Source: Progne subis subis (lineage: Eukaryota; Chordata; Aves; Passeriformes; Hirundinidae). From it: a stretch of 64,000 bases of DNA. This document shows positions 36,101-50,000 of the stretch, in pieces. A program made the position numbers and the translations under genes. The notes below the pieces were generated by a model that was not told the origin of the DNA, did not search any database, and saw only the letters and a list, made by a program, of their open reading frames with translations. Where the stretch lies: the NCBI GenBank assembly GCA_022316685.1, contig JAKJHU010000038.1, positions 3,830,384 to 3,894,383 of the forward strand. The letters are read 5' to 3'. How positions within the stretch are numbered: the first letter of the stretch is position 1; every line of letters begins with the position of its first letter.

Positions 36101-39100
36101 TTAAAAACTTGATGCTTCACCTGAATTCTCTCCTGAGGTAAGGTCCCACAGTTAAAAGTGAAGCTCTTTATGAAGTAAATTTAAACACTTACTAACTGGA
36201 GTTTCAGTAGACGTGTTCTGACTTAAAATCTTAATGTGATAGACTGATGGCTATACCTGCATTTTTTTCATGGCTTAAGAATTTTTTTTTTTTTTTTTTA
36301 AATGCAGAAATGGAATACCATAGGAATTCTTACAGAATTTAGAGCTCCTGCATCTGTTTTTATTTGCTGGGAGGTTATCCAGTTCAGAAGGGGTATGTGC
36401 ATTTGTTTGGTAGTTGTAAATGATCAGAGTGCCATAGGTGGTTAAAGGATGAGTCCTTAATCTGTCTATGAAATATCTCCCTTAGGAACTTGTATTAATG
36501 TCAACTCTGCTCCATGTCTATGGTTCTCAGGATTACTATTTTCAGTTAAAGCAAACAGAGCATATGAATACTTTTAGCTGGGCTTAAGCTTTCTTCTGTG
36601 AGAAAGCACTGGTTTTGTTGCAGGCTTTAGCTCTACAGAGGTTCTCACTGAAGAAAAAGTACACCTTGGAAGCTTTCTTAGCTGTGTTTTAACTATACTT
36701 TCTGCACGTATATTTGATTTTCATTCTTCTTCTGGAAATAGAGCTTCTTGGTTTGGAATCTTAATAATAGACAAACAAACTTCCCAAACAATGCAAACCG
36801 TTGTTCTGTGTTAAACAAGAAATGTTGTGAGCTTGAATTTTCCTCCAACAGAAAGAGAGAACCTCCAACAAGGAAAATACCACCCTATCTCAAAAGAACA
36901 GCATTAGAAATACGTGTATTTTTCTTTAAAATCAAATCAATTTTCAATCTAATATTCCTGAGTTATTGATATATTGATTTAAGAATTTTTTTTGTTTTGT
37001 TTTTGTGGGCCTTGGTTTTCTGTTGAGAATTAGTTTTCCCTTTTGGTGTTTTATTTTACTTTAATGTCAGACCTTCAGCTGGATTTTCTTCCAAAGACTG
37101 AAGCTTTTCTATACACGGGGCATGACAAGTAATTTTTAAATGTTCAGTGGGAAGAGCATAAGCCTTCTCATCTCTGTCCTTAGTACAGACTTAAAATGGA
37201 CAAAGTTTTCCTGGAGCAACTGCTTCTTCTATTTTTTTTCCTCCAAAATGAATTATATTTTTTTTGTTTCACTCAGTTTGAATGTTTGCTTGGTTTTTTT
37301 TGGGTTTTTTGTCCATCTCTGTGTCCTCCTTGCCTTCCCCCTCCTCTCCCTCTTCTTCCCTGTTTGATGTGCTGGTATCTTTGGTGAGATGAGTTAAATA
37401 AGAATGTTCAAGGAAATGGGACCATCAGTAAGCGTAGGGTTACTATTGCTCAGAAACTTGTTGTATGTATGTGTCAAAGTAATTTGAAGGGCATTAGGAA
37501 AGAATATGATGTGCCAAGTTTGGTTTGTGGTTTTTTTGGTCATTCACTCCTTTGCCATTTAAGTATCCTTGCAGTGCTCTTGTCTTCTGTAAAACTTAGC
37601 TCAGGCCTTCTGTACTGTCAAAGTAGACTGACAGAACAACTGGGCATAATATTGCAGGTATAGGATAATCTACTGGGCTGGTTATTGTTTAACTGTTCTT
37701 GTGACAGCAATGTTGAAAGCTCTTTATGTGGCAGAATTAATGCTTTGTCTCTGATCTACTAAAAAAAAAGAGGAGCCAAAGCATCTGTTAGTAACAAAGC
37801 TGAAAAACAAATATTTACAACTTGTCATGCTGGATGTAATCCTTTGAGACAAAGGTGAAGTACTACTTTCTTTACTCGTAGCTAGGGACGTCAACATTCT
37901 GTCCCTCTCATTAAGAAATAATGTTGTGCAGAATTCAAAATGTAACCATTCTGAATCTGAGCGCATAGAAATTATTTGCATGGATGAATGTGTTTTTTAC
38001 TACTTTAATTAGTAAGACAAACAAGGTGTGTGCTAGTTGATGACAATGGTCTAGTAGGTGGAATTTCTGATAATTTTCAGGCATTTCTGTAAAATCAGAA
38101 ATTCAACCCATGCCATAAATTTGGGCTTTGATTTTTTTAATTTTTAGTTTTTAAAAGAATTTTATATTCAGAATATTTAATTTCTCATAAATCAGGTATT
38201 ATTATATGTTGAAAGTTGTTCCCAGGTTCCCAACTTTCATTTCTGAAGAGTTACTGCTTTTTCCATTTACCCTCTGAAATCTCCAGACATAAACTTTTCT
38301 GTATCCTCTGCTGGTCTCTGATTCATGGTTTCTTACTTCCTCTTGCCTGCAATTTTGATCCTCTCCTTCCACCCACATTGCAAATCAGCCTCACTAATTC
38401 CATCCTTGGCACCCTCCTTGAGCTGTATTTACTTCATTCACTTTTTAAAGTACTCACTGCTTGGAGGAAGTTCCTTTTTGCTCAGTCTTAAATGTTTGTA
38501 AATCTGCAGCTACTAGTAAAGAAAGATATATTTCATTTTTGCCTGAAGGGGTAAGAACCCAGCAAGTTGGGTGGATCTTTTAGCATTCTGGCTTTGTGCA
38601 TTCTTTTAAATCTTCAGATTTAGAAAAAGAGCCTTGTCCTTCAGCTTGGTCTTTCCTATTTTTTTTTTTTTCCTTCCCCCCCCCATCCCCATCCCATTCT
38701 GCCTGTATCTAAATACCTCTTCCCCAACTTCACTCTGAAACTATAAATTCTTCTTTTTATAAATATGCTTTTGTGTTTAAGAATGGTGTATTCTGTTTTA
38801 CCTAGCTGAATGCATCTGAGTCCCTTGTACTTATATGGGCATTGAGAATATTTTTCACTACACTGTTGAAGACAAGAAGGGTTTCCCAGGCCCTTTTAAG
38901 TGGCATTTTAAACTGGGGTCATTGACTGTCTTTTTGCAGTTGCTGATCTCATCTGCTCCCTTATCTATAGTTGAGTAATGCCTTGGACATTGCAGGACTT
39001 GAAGCTGAGGTCTTAAGGCAAGCAGTGATAGCTACAGACATGAAATAGGATTTTTTTTTTTAATTTTTTTATTTCAAGCAAGTCAGAGTTTACGACTTTG

Positions 39101-39143
39101 TTGGGCCAGTAACGGTAATTTTTTTCATGCTGTCCTTTCTCAG

Positions 39144-39148
<5 letters not shown>

Positions 39149-39188
<40 letters not shown>

Positions 39189-39190
39189 TA
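39149..39190. repeat. Compound (TA)n(CA)n microsatellite
   Basis: About 14 TA units run directly into about six CA units. It is a likely polymorphic dinucleotide repeat. Confidence 0.95.
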
Positions 39191-39883
39191 ATTTGACATC
39201 TGCATGATAGATTATCAGGAATTTGTTGTAGAAATGAACTGATGGAACTGGGTCAGATGTGTCTTTACTCCTTCAGCTTCTTCATGCTTCTCTGTTGTTT
39301 CCTGATGGTTGATTGAGGGTTTTTTTTGTAGTAGAGAGAGGGCTCTGTTTTTCTGCCAAGTGATATATGCAGGGATCAGAGGATTTTGGAATCTAGATAA
39401 TATTTATGATTTGTTTTGATGGTTCTTTTGCAGTACAGGGCACAAAATCCCCCCCTGCCCCATCCTAGGTATTGTTGAGATATTCTCATTACACCGGGTG
39501 ATGCTTGTTCACTTTTGTAGAAAAGCAAGGTGAAAATGTAGAAGATAGGGAAAACCAAACCATTTTATAAGCACTTCTACAGAGCTGGTTCTTAATAATG
39601 AGGGGTATAAGAGAGAATCTGAAGAGGCTTATTTTGGAAAAGTAATAAGGATCTGACATCATTGTCTGCACTGTTGGAATCTCTGTCTGATTTCTAAGTA
39701 TCTTTCTTTGACTGTTCTTATATTTCCACCGCCCAAACATTCTTACAAACTTTCCAGTCTTCCTCCCAAAATACACTGCTGTAATGCATCTTTATCCATA
39801 AATCTTAAATTAATAAAGGAGGCGAGAAATGCAATGAATTGTAAATGTTGGATGAAACTTTAAAAGTATACAATGATTTATTT

Positions 39884-39901
39884 AAAAAAAAAAAAAAAAA
39901 A
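39884..39901. repeat. Poly-A tract (A18)
   Basis: Eighteen A residues. No retroposon body is recognised upstream. Confidence 0.9.
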
Positions 39902-40096
39902 TGGGGTGTGGTACTATGACAGTTTTAGAAATATTCAAATCAATTGTTTGTTTTGTTTTTTTTTAATAGTGTTCTTTAAGATACTTCTTATGGGCTCTGG
40001 TTGTTAGGTTTTCTTGCTGCTTTTACTTGCTCCAAAATTTTCCTGGATTTAGTAGTTATAGTATGTAAAGCCTGCCAGCTAACAGGTTTACAGGAA

Positions 40097-40123
<27 letters not shown>
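40097..40123. repeat. Poly-T tract (T27)
   Basis: Twenty-seven T residues in COBLL1 intron 1. No recognised retroposon is attached. Confidence 0.9.
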
Positions 40124-40127
<4 letters not shown>

Positions 40128-41085
40128 CTGTTTGGCAGTACTTAATCCAGAATAAGATGTTAGAATTGAGACTGTTTGGAAGTAATGACATGTAGCATAA
40201 ATGCTGAGATTTCATCCTATACTATGCTGCTCCTATAGATGGAGTCTTTGGAATGACTTGGTACCCTGAGTGGTCCTGGGGAAAGATCTCTGTCGTGTTG
40301 GTCACCACTCCGCATAAGAAGCAGCTGTCCTGCATTCTGTCTGCACTAGAGAGGAACAGCTGGATATTCCTTCACATTTCCTGAATGAAATCTGTGTATT
40401 CTCTGACAGGCTGATGCTGTCTCTTCCTGCTCATGGTGGAGATGCACAGTAGGAAATGACGTGTCCAGTGAATTGTTTATTTTGTAAAAATGTTTGTTAG
40501 GGCCACTTGGAAGAGCTTTAACAACTTAATGTAGAAACACCCTTGCAAAATTCTACCCTGTTTCATTGATAAGTGGGCAATTAATTTGCCAACAACATAC
40601 TCTCAGTAAGGAAAAATGGATAAGTATTCAGAGTCCTTCTGTTACAAGAAAACAAAACTCCAAGATTAGAAGTACTTTATAATGTTTTAACTTTAATTTA
40701 AAAATAATTGTAAAAGCCTAATGAGATCTGGAAAACTGTATCTACAGTTATTGGTCTTTCCCACATCCTGTCACATCATATTTCACATCTCAGTCATACA
40801 CTGACTGTTTCCTTGAGTCAGTTTGTGGTATCATGTGAATAAATGCTCAACATGGTCGAAAGATCTCCCATCTGTCTGTAAAAACCATGTGATCCTCTAT
40901 CAAAGACAAAAGGGCACAGCTAAACATGGCATTGCACTGGTTGGAATTCATTAAACTTAAAAAACTTGGCTTCTCTTGTTAAAATGAGATCCATCAGAAA
41001 ATATGACTCACATTCTCAAACTGACATAGCTGTACCACTGTTGTGTACCATTGTGATTACCAGTGACTTTGATTAACAAATATTT

Positions 41086-41105
41086 TCACTTAAATATTTA
41101 AGTGA
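41086..41105. repeat. Perfect 20-bp palindrome
   Basis: TCACTTAAATATTTAAGTGA equals its own reverse complement. Its inner CACTTAA resembles NK2-type homeodomain sites (CACTTAA), present on both strands. Binding is not shown. It may be a dimeric protein site or chance. Confidence 0.85.
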
Positions 41106-43689
41106 CAGCAAGAAAGAAATGACTTAATCACGTGGTCTGTGACAAAGGTTGATTGATTCAAAGATCTGACACTAGATGTGGAGATTAGTTCTTCTTCTCT
41201 CTATTTTTTTGTTTCTTTGCTTGGATTTTGATAGTCATTGAATAATTAACAGAGGTTGCATGCCTCTCTCCCTCCCTTATGGACTCTCTAGATAGAAGTT
41301 TGTGTGTCTTGTTCTCAACTGAGCAGGTTTGCTGCTGCTGTTGAGCTGATGGATTCAGTTTGCTGCAACTTTGTCCTCTTCTTCAGTCAGAAGAAGCCAG
41401 TAATAAGTTGCTGGTAATCAAATCATGGAAGTGTGGGGTAGTTCCTTTTTCTGTTCTTAATGTTAGACAACACTTCTGTTTCTTTGTCTGTATAAGCTTA
41501 GAATATTGTAGTTTGTGATGTTTTTGAAGTGTCAGCTCTGAATTTCTGTATCCAAAGAGCCTTTCAGCTTTAAGCTAACAGCATTATGCTAGTGACTTTA
41601 TATTCATATAATAAAAATTTCTAAAATTCTGATCAATGTCACTTTATGTGTATCAAAAGAACAGTGAGATGGCCACTAGCCACAATTTCAGTCTCTGATA
41701 TGGAGCCAGAGTTCTTTTCATGAGTTTCCTCTGTTGGGAGGCATTCAAAACCCAACCCATCCTTACTGGGAGAGAGAAAATATGGTACCTGGGGGAGGCT
41801 GATGGGCTTTAGGTTACTGACACTTAGTTTTACTCAGCAGGGTGAGAGTGAGCTTTGGAAAAGTTCATAGATTTGCAGCTGAGTTTTAGAGCTCCCTTGT
41901 TTATGTCTTGTTTTGCTTTATGATCTATATAGATAGCTGCTCATTAACTTTTTATCCAATTTGACTGCCCTGGTTTTCCACTCATTAACTTCAGTTTTAT
42001 GGCAACAAGTGAAGCACTGATCTGCTGCAGTTAAATTTGGGGAAATCATGACAAATTTTGGAGATTTCAGCAAACGAACTATCTGCAGTTTGTCCCTGAC
42101 CTATCTCCTACCACTGAGGACAGGAGTAGACACTGGTCAAGGTGATCTGATCTGCATCCTTGTCACTTTGGCTTCTTCTGCTGTACAGTGTTGGCAGTAA
42201 TTTTCCCTTTTCCCCCACTCCAGGTTGTTTTCTGGTCAGACAAATCCAAGGTTCTCTCTTGCTGTTGAATCAGGGCCATTAAGTTCTAAAGAAGTTTGCT
42301 CTGTATTGGTATTATTAATTGCCTTTTTGTTTTCACTGAGATTGTACTAACACGCAGCTTACCACTTGCTTGAGGATAAATGGGTAAAAAATGTGTATGT
42401 CTTATAGCTAGCAAAAGTTTCCTCATTTTATAAGTTTTGAGTGATTTAATATATTCAATAAACAACAACTTCTTCTAAAACTTTTGAACAAATAAAGTGG
42501 TAAAGAGTTAAACACTCTTGGTCTTTCTATTTCTAAAGTGTGACAACATGTGAATGGCATGTTCATGAATTACTGCATGGTTACAGAGTATGAGCATGTA
42601 AGTAATTCAAAATGCTATTTGTCTGGTTACTTTTATGGGTAAGAATGTGCAAATTGCTGCATTTCTGACAGGATTCCGATGGTTGTGACAACACAGGATA
42701 CAAAATTATTAAATAATCCATGTTATGTCTGATCAAATGTTTTAGACATATATTCATTTAGGCATTTTACAGAGATTTTCTGTTATATTCAGAGACAACT
42801 TCTAATTCCAGGGGAAACTTACTGAGATGGTTTCAGATATCAGGAATTTGCATGTTTTACAGGCTTTAGGAGATCTGGCAGCTTAGATATTTTTGTCCTT
42901 TCCTTTGAAATCCATGAAGTAAGAAAACCTTTTTTGTCTGAATTTTCTTGGGTGTTTTTTTACATGGCTTCCTGGGTGGGAGAAGTTTGTTACTTTATTT
43001 AGTTAACATTTATAAACTTAAGTCACATTGTGTCAAAGTTTGCAGTAAAGGTCTATGTGCTCTGTCGGTCAGGTAGGTACCATGTAACAATTGTCTTAAG
43101 GAAAGAGCCAGGAAGATAAAATGCTGCTAAGTTGAAGGGTGCTGTGTCTTACAATGACAAGGCACTTAGTTATGGGGACTCTGATAAATAAATCCTGTAG
43201 ACAAAGTGCCCAGCTGTACTTTAAGATGAAAACAGGATGTTGGTTGTATTTCTGCAGAACTGCTGTATAAATCAAAGGATATGCTGTTATTGCTGTTTAA
43301 GGAAGCTGTACTCACTTAGAGTGGGTCTGTGTATAAAAGAATGGTAATTGCTGTGCTTATCAAGGCCTGGCAGTTCTCCTTTTCCAATTGTGACCTGGTG
43401 AATCCACCTCAAGCTCATGACTTAAAGCCTTGCCAGTTATTTTAATCCCCTATTCAATAGGATAAACAGAATGGGGTTATTTTTATCTCTTTATGATTTT
43501 ATGATTGCTTAGAACAAGTAGAAAATCCGTTTTCTATATTTAAGTCAAAGGTGATTTTACTGAGGAGGATGTGAAGTATTTTCCCAGTGCCTGTTAAACC
43601 CTGTTGGTTCAAGCTGTGTCCAGTTAGTCGTGGCCTCTGGAAATGGCCAGGTGGTTTTCTCCTCATGCCAGCGTCCTTGTGTTTGTGCC

Positions 43690-43691
<2 letters not shown>

Positions 43692-43738
<47 letters not shown>

Positions 43739-43740
43739 TT
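43692..43740. repeat. (TTA)n trinucleotide microsatellite
   Basis: About 15-16 uninterrupted TTA units end in a T run. Read on the minus strand this would be AAT repeats, giving a spurious poly-Asn frame. Confidence 0.95.
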
Positions 43741-44014
43741 TTCCATTCACTTGTAGCCTCTTTAAATTTTTCCTTGATAGCCTAAGCCATTTTGGATTTG
43801 TTCTCATATTCTCTTTTAAAGGACCTCTTTGCCTTGTTTGTAACTGTTCTACTATTCCTTAATGCCAGCTAGAATGGTGTTGCTTTTGTTTTTAAAAGGA
43901 GTAGTTTTTATGCTTCTAAGCACTACATCCACATCTACTTTCTCTCCTCCTCAAAATACTTTTCTGCCTTTGATTTTCACCAGTTTATTTTTGTCTTCAG
44001 GGAAATGGTAGAAC

Positions 44015-44100
44015 TCTTTGGCTGGGAAGCAACCTTTGAAGATCTTCTATTCCAACCTCCATAGCAGATCTGTAGTGCACTGTAGGATGGCCTAGATGGT
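44015..44100 (-). mobile_element. Probable CR1 LINE 3'-end fragment, antisense
   Basis: The segment GGGAAGCAACCTTTGAAGAT followed by CTTCTATTCCAACCTCCATA resembles the reverse complement of the avian CR1 3' region (a GGTTGGAAGGGACC...GATCATCTAGTCCAACC-type consensus). It is short and diverged, so this is a moderate call. Confidence 0.5.
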
Positions 44101-46838
44101 TATTTAGGAAATATAAGTAAGTTTATCTTAGGCAGAAGTAGCTGAATCTGGAACAACAATAAGTACCTAGATAAAGGTTGAATTGGTATTCCCGTAATAT
44201 GTGTATGTTTTTATAGGATTTTTTTTGTCTAAGTCCTCAAAGCTGAAACTATTTTGGTAGAGTGATTTTAGTATAACAGTTTACACTGATTAGCAGAGTG
44301 TTGTCTTCCTCCTAGCATTTATATTGAGGAGGAGAGTTAGCCTTGCTGCAGTGAGAATCCTGACCATGAATCAGATGGGGAAACGATGCTGCTGATGGAA
44401 GCAGAGGAACAGAGAAAGGAAGGGAAAGGACAGCAAAGGTGAGCCTGGTGTGCAGTACTGTAAGGGAAAGCAGATATAATTCACTCCTGAAAGAATATTC
44501 ACACAGCACAAACTTAATATCAGTTGTGCTTTGTACTGAAACATAAATTCATCTTTCAAATGCATAGTTTTCATGAAGTTTAGTGCTCATAATGCCTATT
44601 CCATTATTTACCATCACTTGTCTACATTTCACCTGAAGTTCCGTGAGGGAAGGATATTGCAGGAACTTTGTGGGCAGCTGTGTTTAGGCTCTCAAGATAC
44701 CTATTGGCATCTCATTTTCATAATTCCTGATTCCTTATGCTACCCACTTCTCAGTATTTTTTTTTTAATAAAAATATTGATAAAATAACTTCATATTTAA
44801 AACTAGGACTTGACTGTATTCCAATAACAAGTAATGATGTGTTTTTGAAGAAGTAAAGCCTCTCTAATCTATTTGTTTCTGCTTTTTCACAGGGGAGGAA
44901 GAAGTCTTAAAATCTTAAATGTGTTTCATTTCTTTACTGCTTGTAAAGGAATTAATCAGATGTGAAATCTTTTTTTTTGAAACACACGGAGTTTCTGTAA
45001 TATAGATCAAGTTATATTGGGTGTACTTGGGAGGATAGAATATTACATACAGAGATAAAAAACTTCTGTGAAAGGGAACATTTTCTGGGGCCAGAAGTTA
45101 ATTTTTGAAAACACATTTGTCAGTTATCAGATGCCCTAGTGTCTGTATCTGTGGTTTATTAAATAACAATAATGTTTTAGGGCTAAACAGCGATTTTTGG
45201 AAAATGCACATAATGTCTAAATAGTCATGCTCTCTGGTTATTTAAGATAAACTTTAAATTCTAGCTGTTCATATAAGTGTGTGGTTCTTTAACAGGCTAG
45301 AAGCATGGTTATCAGGAGACATGCTGTGGAATTACCCTGGTGTGACCTTGTAACTGATGGATTTGAAAAGCATTAAGCATTATTTGAAGTGGTTCAGTAC
45401 TCTGAAGGCCTCTTAATTGTACTGCCAGCATTCTTTTTCCTAAAACTTGTAATGAAGGAGGATGTATTCTGGAGTGCTTGTCTCCGTTACGCACCCACAC
45501 AGGCAGCTCTCACTCTGCACTTGTACTGTACCTTAAAATAATTGTGATTTGTTTGCTTGTTTGGTTTATTTTAATTTTGAGCAAGCACTCCAACTTTTCA
45601 TCCACAAAGCATATAGCTGTTGCTTTTGATTAGTAACTTAAACCTTGGCAAGTACGTAAATTCCTCAGCAGGGCACTGGTTTTGAAGAGCTGCTTATGTT
45701 CCAGGGGAAAACTTTTCAACAGATTGTTTCAGAACATGTGATTTTTATTTTTTTTTTAAACTTTTTTTCCTGCTTCTGTGCTACATTATCTGCACTGATT
45801 TACTCCTTTCCTCCAGGAAACACATTTGCATTAAAGATCCGGTCTTCTGTTTATTTAGTTTCTGCTGCTTATTGCTTCCCTGGGGTCTTCTTTGACCTTA
45901 CAATTAACAGAAAAATAACTGATATCCTCGGAATTAAATCAAAAAGAAATTAAGTACAAGGAGCTGGTACATTCTGGTAGATTCTTTCACTGATCGAACA
46001 TCTCTCTTGACATGCTAAGATACTCATTAGTAAAAATAAAGAAAAAGATTCAAAAAGCCCATAAGGGGAATGTTTTTCATAGAACCTCTGATGTTTCACT
46101 TAAGGCTTTAATCTACAGGAGTCAGGGACATCACCTGTTCCTATTGTTAAATGTTGGCTTTGTCATCAGAAAATGTCAGTATTTTCTGGAAGGTACTCTA
46201 ACCTGAATCAATTCTTACTGACCTGAGCTGTTCTGACTAACTGACTTTTAGGTAGAATAGGTACGTTGCACCATAACATTTCATAGTCCCAGCTGATGCA
46301 CCCCAAATTCTGTTTTACTTTGATCAGTGGATGTAAGGACTCCTGCTGCAGTTAGTGCATTACTGAAATAATAGTAAGTATCAGAAATCATTCAGTTTGC
46401 TTTTAAGCTTAATGATATACAGCAAATTCAGTGAAATAACAGTGAAAGTTCTCCTTTGTTGGTTTATATAAATTGTGTTATGTTATTATAATTTTCTTGG
46501 AAATAGGCAAGACTGGTGAGAGATAAAGCTGTCATATCAAAGAATTGAACACAGTGTTGTCTGCTTAATGTCACTTTAAATGTCTAGGCTTGCTAATTTA
46601 GTCTGATTTGAACATAACAGTGTCATGTTTGGAGACACGGGATGCCAAGAAAGGAAGCAGATGATTTACGTCCCTTAAGCTTCCATAAGTGGAAGTTTCA
46701 GATTTTAATTTGACAATAAAGTATTGAGATTTTTCAAATAGAGCTACATGATAAAAGAAGGTGGGGTACCAAGGCCTACAACTGAATGCCTTGGCAACTA
46801 AGTTTGTATGTACTTTTGCCTTTTGTCTTTTTATTATT
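44101..46838 (+). other. COBLL1: COBLL1 intron 1, segment without recognised features
   Basis: AT-rich intronic DNA with short homopolymers only. I see no exon or transposon between the two CR1 fragments. Confidence 0.6.
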
Positions 46839-46858
46839 AAAAAAAAAAAAAAAAAAAA
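46839..46858. repeat. Poly-A tract (A20)
   Basis: Twenty A residues lie directly upstream of the CR1 3' fragment. CR1 elements lack poly-A tails, so this run is probably independent of the element. Confidence 0.9.
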
Positions 46859-46861
46859 GAA

Positions 46862-47000
46862 TATGAACAGGAGTGGACAACCTGGAAAGGCAGTTTCATC
46901 CCTCCAGTGGAGAAGATAAGAACCTGGCAGTGTTAAGTTTATGGTTGGACTTCCTGATCTTAAGGGTCTTCTCCAACCTAAGTTACTCTATGCTTCTGTT
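46862..47000 (+). mobile_element. CR1 LINE 3'-terminal fragment
   Basis: The sequence contains the hallmark end of avian CR1 elements: AACCTGGCAGTGTTAAGTTT, then ATGGTTGGACTTCCTGATCT, then TAAGGGTCTTCTCCAACCTA, followed by a degenerate ATTCTATG-type octamer tail (TTACTCTATGCTTCTG). Such 5'-truncated 3' ends are the usual form of CR1 copies. It lies in the same orientation as COBLL1, within intron 1. Confidence 0.85.
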
Positions 47001-50000
47001 GTTTTCTTCACCCAGTCACTTAACCTTCATCACTTAACATCGGTTGTGATAAAGTTATGCAGTCATGTCATTGTAAAAAGATAGAGAGAAATGATAGTTT
47101 GGCAATAAAATTTTTCTTGCAATTTTCCCAGAAGTTTTTGTCATTGTTACTACTCTTTGCTTTTGACAGTCACCTGATATCCTTATTAACCACCTTGGAC
47201 ACCAGAAAACTAATGGTATAGAATATTTTTAAAGGCTGCTAGGTCATATTTGCAGTCTGAAGAAATGTTTCACACAGTCTGCAATATTACTGTGGCAGAG
47301 GTATCCCCCATTCAACCCTGTTTTGCACTGGCAAATATGCAAAAGATGGAATTATGGGACTATAAGTGACGATGAGCTTGAGAAAGCTCATGTGACCTTA
47401 TGCACAGAAAGTACCCTGGTGTGAAGTCCTTTATAAACATCCATGTTTTAGCCAGGTTAGGATTTTTTGTTTAGCAAAGAGATTCAGCTGGGCTGCAGGT
47501 GAGTATTAAGAAGGTGTGGTTTCGAGATTGGCATCATTAGCAGTGGAATTCAGTGAGGTTGTGTAGCCACTGGCTGGTCCTTAGATCGAGAACATGGTGA
47601 GAGGCTGGTGGACCTTATGAAGAGGCATCCAGAATCACTCGGTTTGCTCTGTTTTACCTACTGTAACTCCTAATTTGACAGGTGAATTCTGATATCTCTT
47701 AGCAGCAAGTCACCTTGTTTGAGGCTGTTTACGTAAATGAAGTGACAAAGCTGTATCCTATTTTTCTGTTCCCTATCAATATGTCTGAGTCAATACTAAA
47801 CCTGCTTTGCCCAAAAAACTTAATTTGTGGCTGTCCCAGAACTTTCAGGACAGAACCACTTAGGTATTATGGTTGTGACAGTAACATGATTACATCAGTT
47901 TTCCATCCACCTTCACTTCTCCGTCCTACTGAAATTGCTAAAGTCTTCATGACTTCTGAATAGAAACTGGGACAGGGACAAGATTGTCCAAGTGTGATGG
48001 GACTTCTGCATTACAGGTTTTGGACTCCTCCTGGGAGGAGTATGATGGATGAGAGTCAACTGTCTTAAGTTTTTAATTTGGCAGTATTTGTGCTCATTAG
48101 ATTGTTTCACTGAACTTTACAAAACTGGCTTACATGTGTGTTTAGCTTATGCTGTAAAGCGTGCCATACAGACAGATATTTTTGTCTCTTCTGGGTTTTT
48201 TTTGGATCATGCAGTACTTGGTTGTTCATTTAATAGAAAATATTTGTGTTCTAAAAACAAATGACACCCTCACAGCTGTGTGGCCAAGTGACCCAGAGAA
48301 AATGAGTTCCCATGATCTATGTGTATGTGCAAGTGATGGGGACCAGAACTTGTTCTTTGTCCAGTAGTTCAGTTGTGCCTGGCCTCAAGGGAACATGCAG
48401 CCATGCTCCTCATCCTGTTAACTTCCCATGGGAATGTAAGAATGTGCCTCGCAGTACTGGCTAGGAATAGTTGTGTGCAGGGTTTTGTTTCACTTTTTAA
48501 AATTTCTTATGTCTAAATTCATGTGGGTTGTGCAAAAATTTGGACTAAATTTTGGTTGAGAAATGGTGTTAATTTGTGTGATATTGCAGTTTTTAAGGCC
48601 TGGACATAAATGTTTTTCATTGCATTGACAGGAGCTATGCAGCCATTTATTTTCTGTCCTTTATGCTTTTGTACAAATATTTCTGTTCAATAATACTTGA
48701 AGAATGAAGGGAAGTATTTAGTCATCTGCATAAGTAAATAACTTTGAAGTTCTCAGATACCCATGATGTGAAAACATAGATTGTATTTGTTTGGCTTTTT
48801 GTTCCACATTGGGTGAGACAGGACTAGGATTGGTAGAATCCTTTCTTTGGTGTTTGATTTTATGAGTCAAAATTCGGCTATTTGATTTTTTTCCCCCCTT
48901 GGTGGCATTGTATGTGTGTGTGACCTCTTATCTACAACTGAAAATTCTATAATAGCGTTTCAGAGACCAAGTGCCATTCCAGTTACTAATGTCCAACTAG
49001 GAAAGCTTAATGCATTGACTAGTTTCTGCTGTCCAAAAACATTATCCCAAAGCTGTGAAAAATATGTACAAATTAACTATGAGCACTAATATGCCTTAAA
49101 TAAGGAAATTAAAAAGCAGAAGAAAACATAATTCAAACAAAAGACATGCTGGTTACTTCCATATGTCTTCTTAGATACAACTTCCCTCAAAGTCCTTTCT
49201 TTGACGATGTAGCCTTGATGAACAATGTACCTACTTCCCAAATTTGTCCACTTTCATTTAGCTTTCTATTAATAATGGCCTAGGTGTCAACAGAGGGGCA
49301 CAGAGTAGTCTATTGGAAACATATTGGAGTGCATCCACTGTGTCTGTTTTTTGCTTGAATAGTTACTTTATTTAGAATTGATGGAGTTCACTTCCATTGG
49401 TTGCATTCAGCACATGACCTTGCAGTGTTATATGTAAACAGTATCATAGTTGATGTTGAACTGATGAGCTGGGAAGTTGTTGTATGAAGTGTTGGAAGTA
49501 CACTTACTCAGTGTCTACACACCAACGATTCAATAGAGGCCCTTGCTCTCCCATTCCAGTAGAGAAAATAATAACAGAGAAATCTTGATAGTGGTAAGAA
49601 TTTTCCTTTGAGTTTTGTGGTTGGTTGCCTGGTGGTTTGTTTTGTTTTTGAGAGGGAGGTGCCTTAATTACATTTCTATTAAACACATGATTTTTAAGCA
49701 ATATTGCACACCCGGCACTTTTGTTTTGGTAGCAAAATTAATTTATTTTTTCCAGGTCACTAACTTTTAGATTTGGTCTTTGTAATACAGAAACCCTTTA
49801 TTGCCAAACAGAGTGCTTTAGTATGAGTCTGCAAAGTAGGTAAATATGTGCTCAAATCAAATTTATATGGCTTTGGCAATCAATACTATTACATAATCAT
49901 CTGCCTTATCTAATGTTAAAGTGACATCTATATTGGCTATTTCTTTGCCCATATATTAATGTTGTGCTATCTAATAGCAAAATAATCTCCCTATACAAAC

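Larger units (their letters stand above)
31291..43990 (+). other. COBLL1: COBLL1 intron 1, first segment
   Basis: AT-rich intronic DNA by inference from exon 1. I found no exon with COBLL1-like sequence. It holds T/A homopolymers (about 33000-33018, 33689-33705, 36283-36299, 38649-38661 followed by a C run, A18 at 39884-39901, T27 at 40097-40123), a 48-bp tandem duplication at 33022-33106, the TA/CA microsatellite at 39149, a 20-bp palindrome at 41086 and the TTA microsatellite at 43692. Confidence 0.6.

Noticed and set aside
43499..43862. Frames with poly-Asn or poly-Leu runs
   Set aside because: They are direct translations of the (TTA)n microsatellite.
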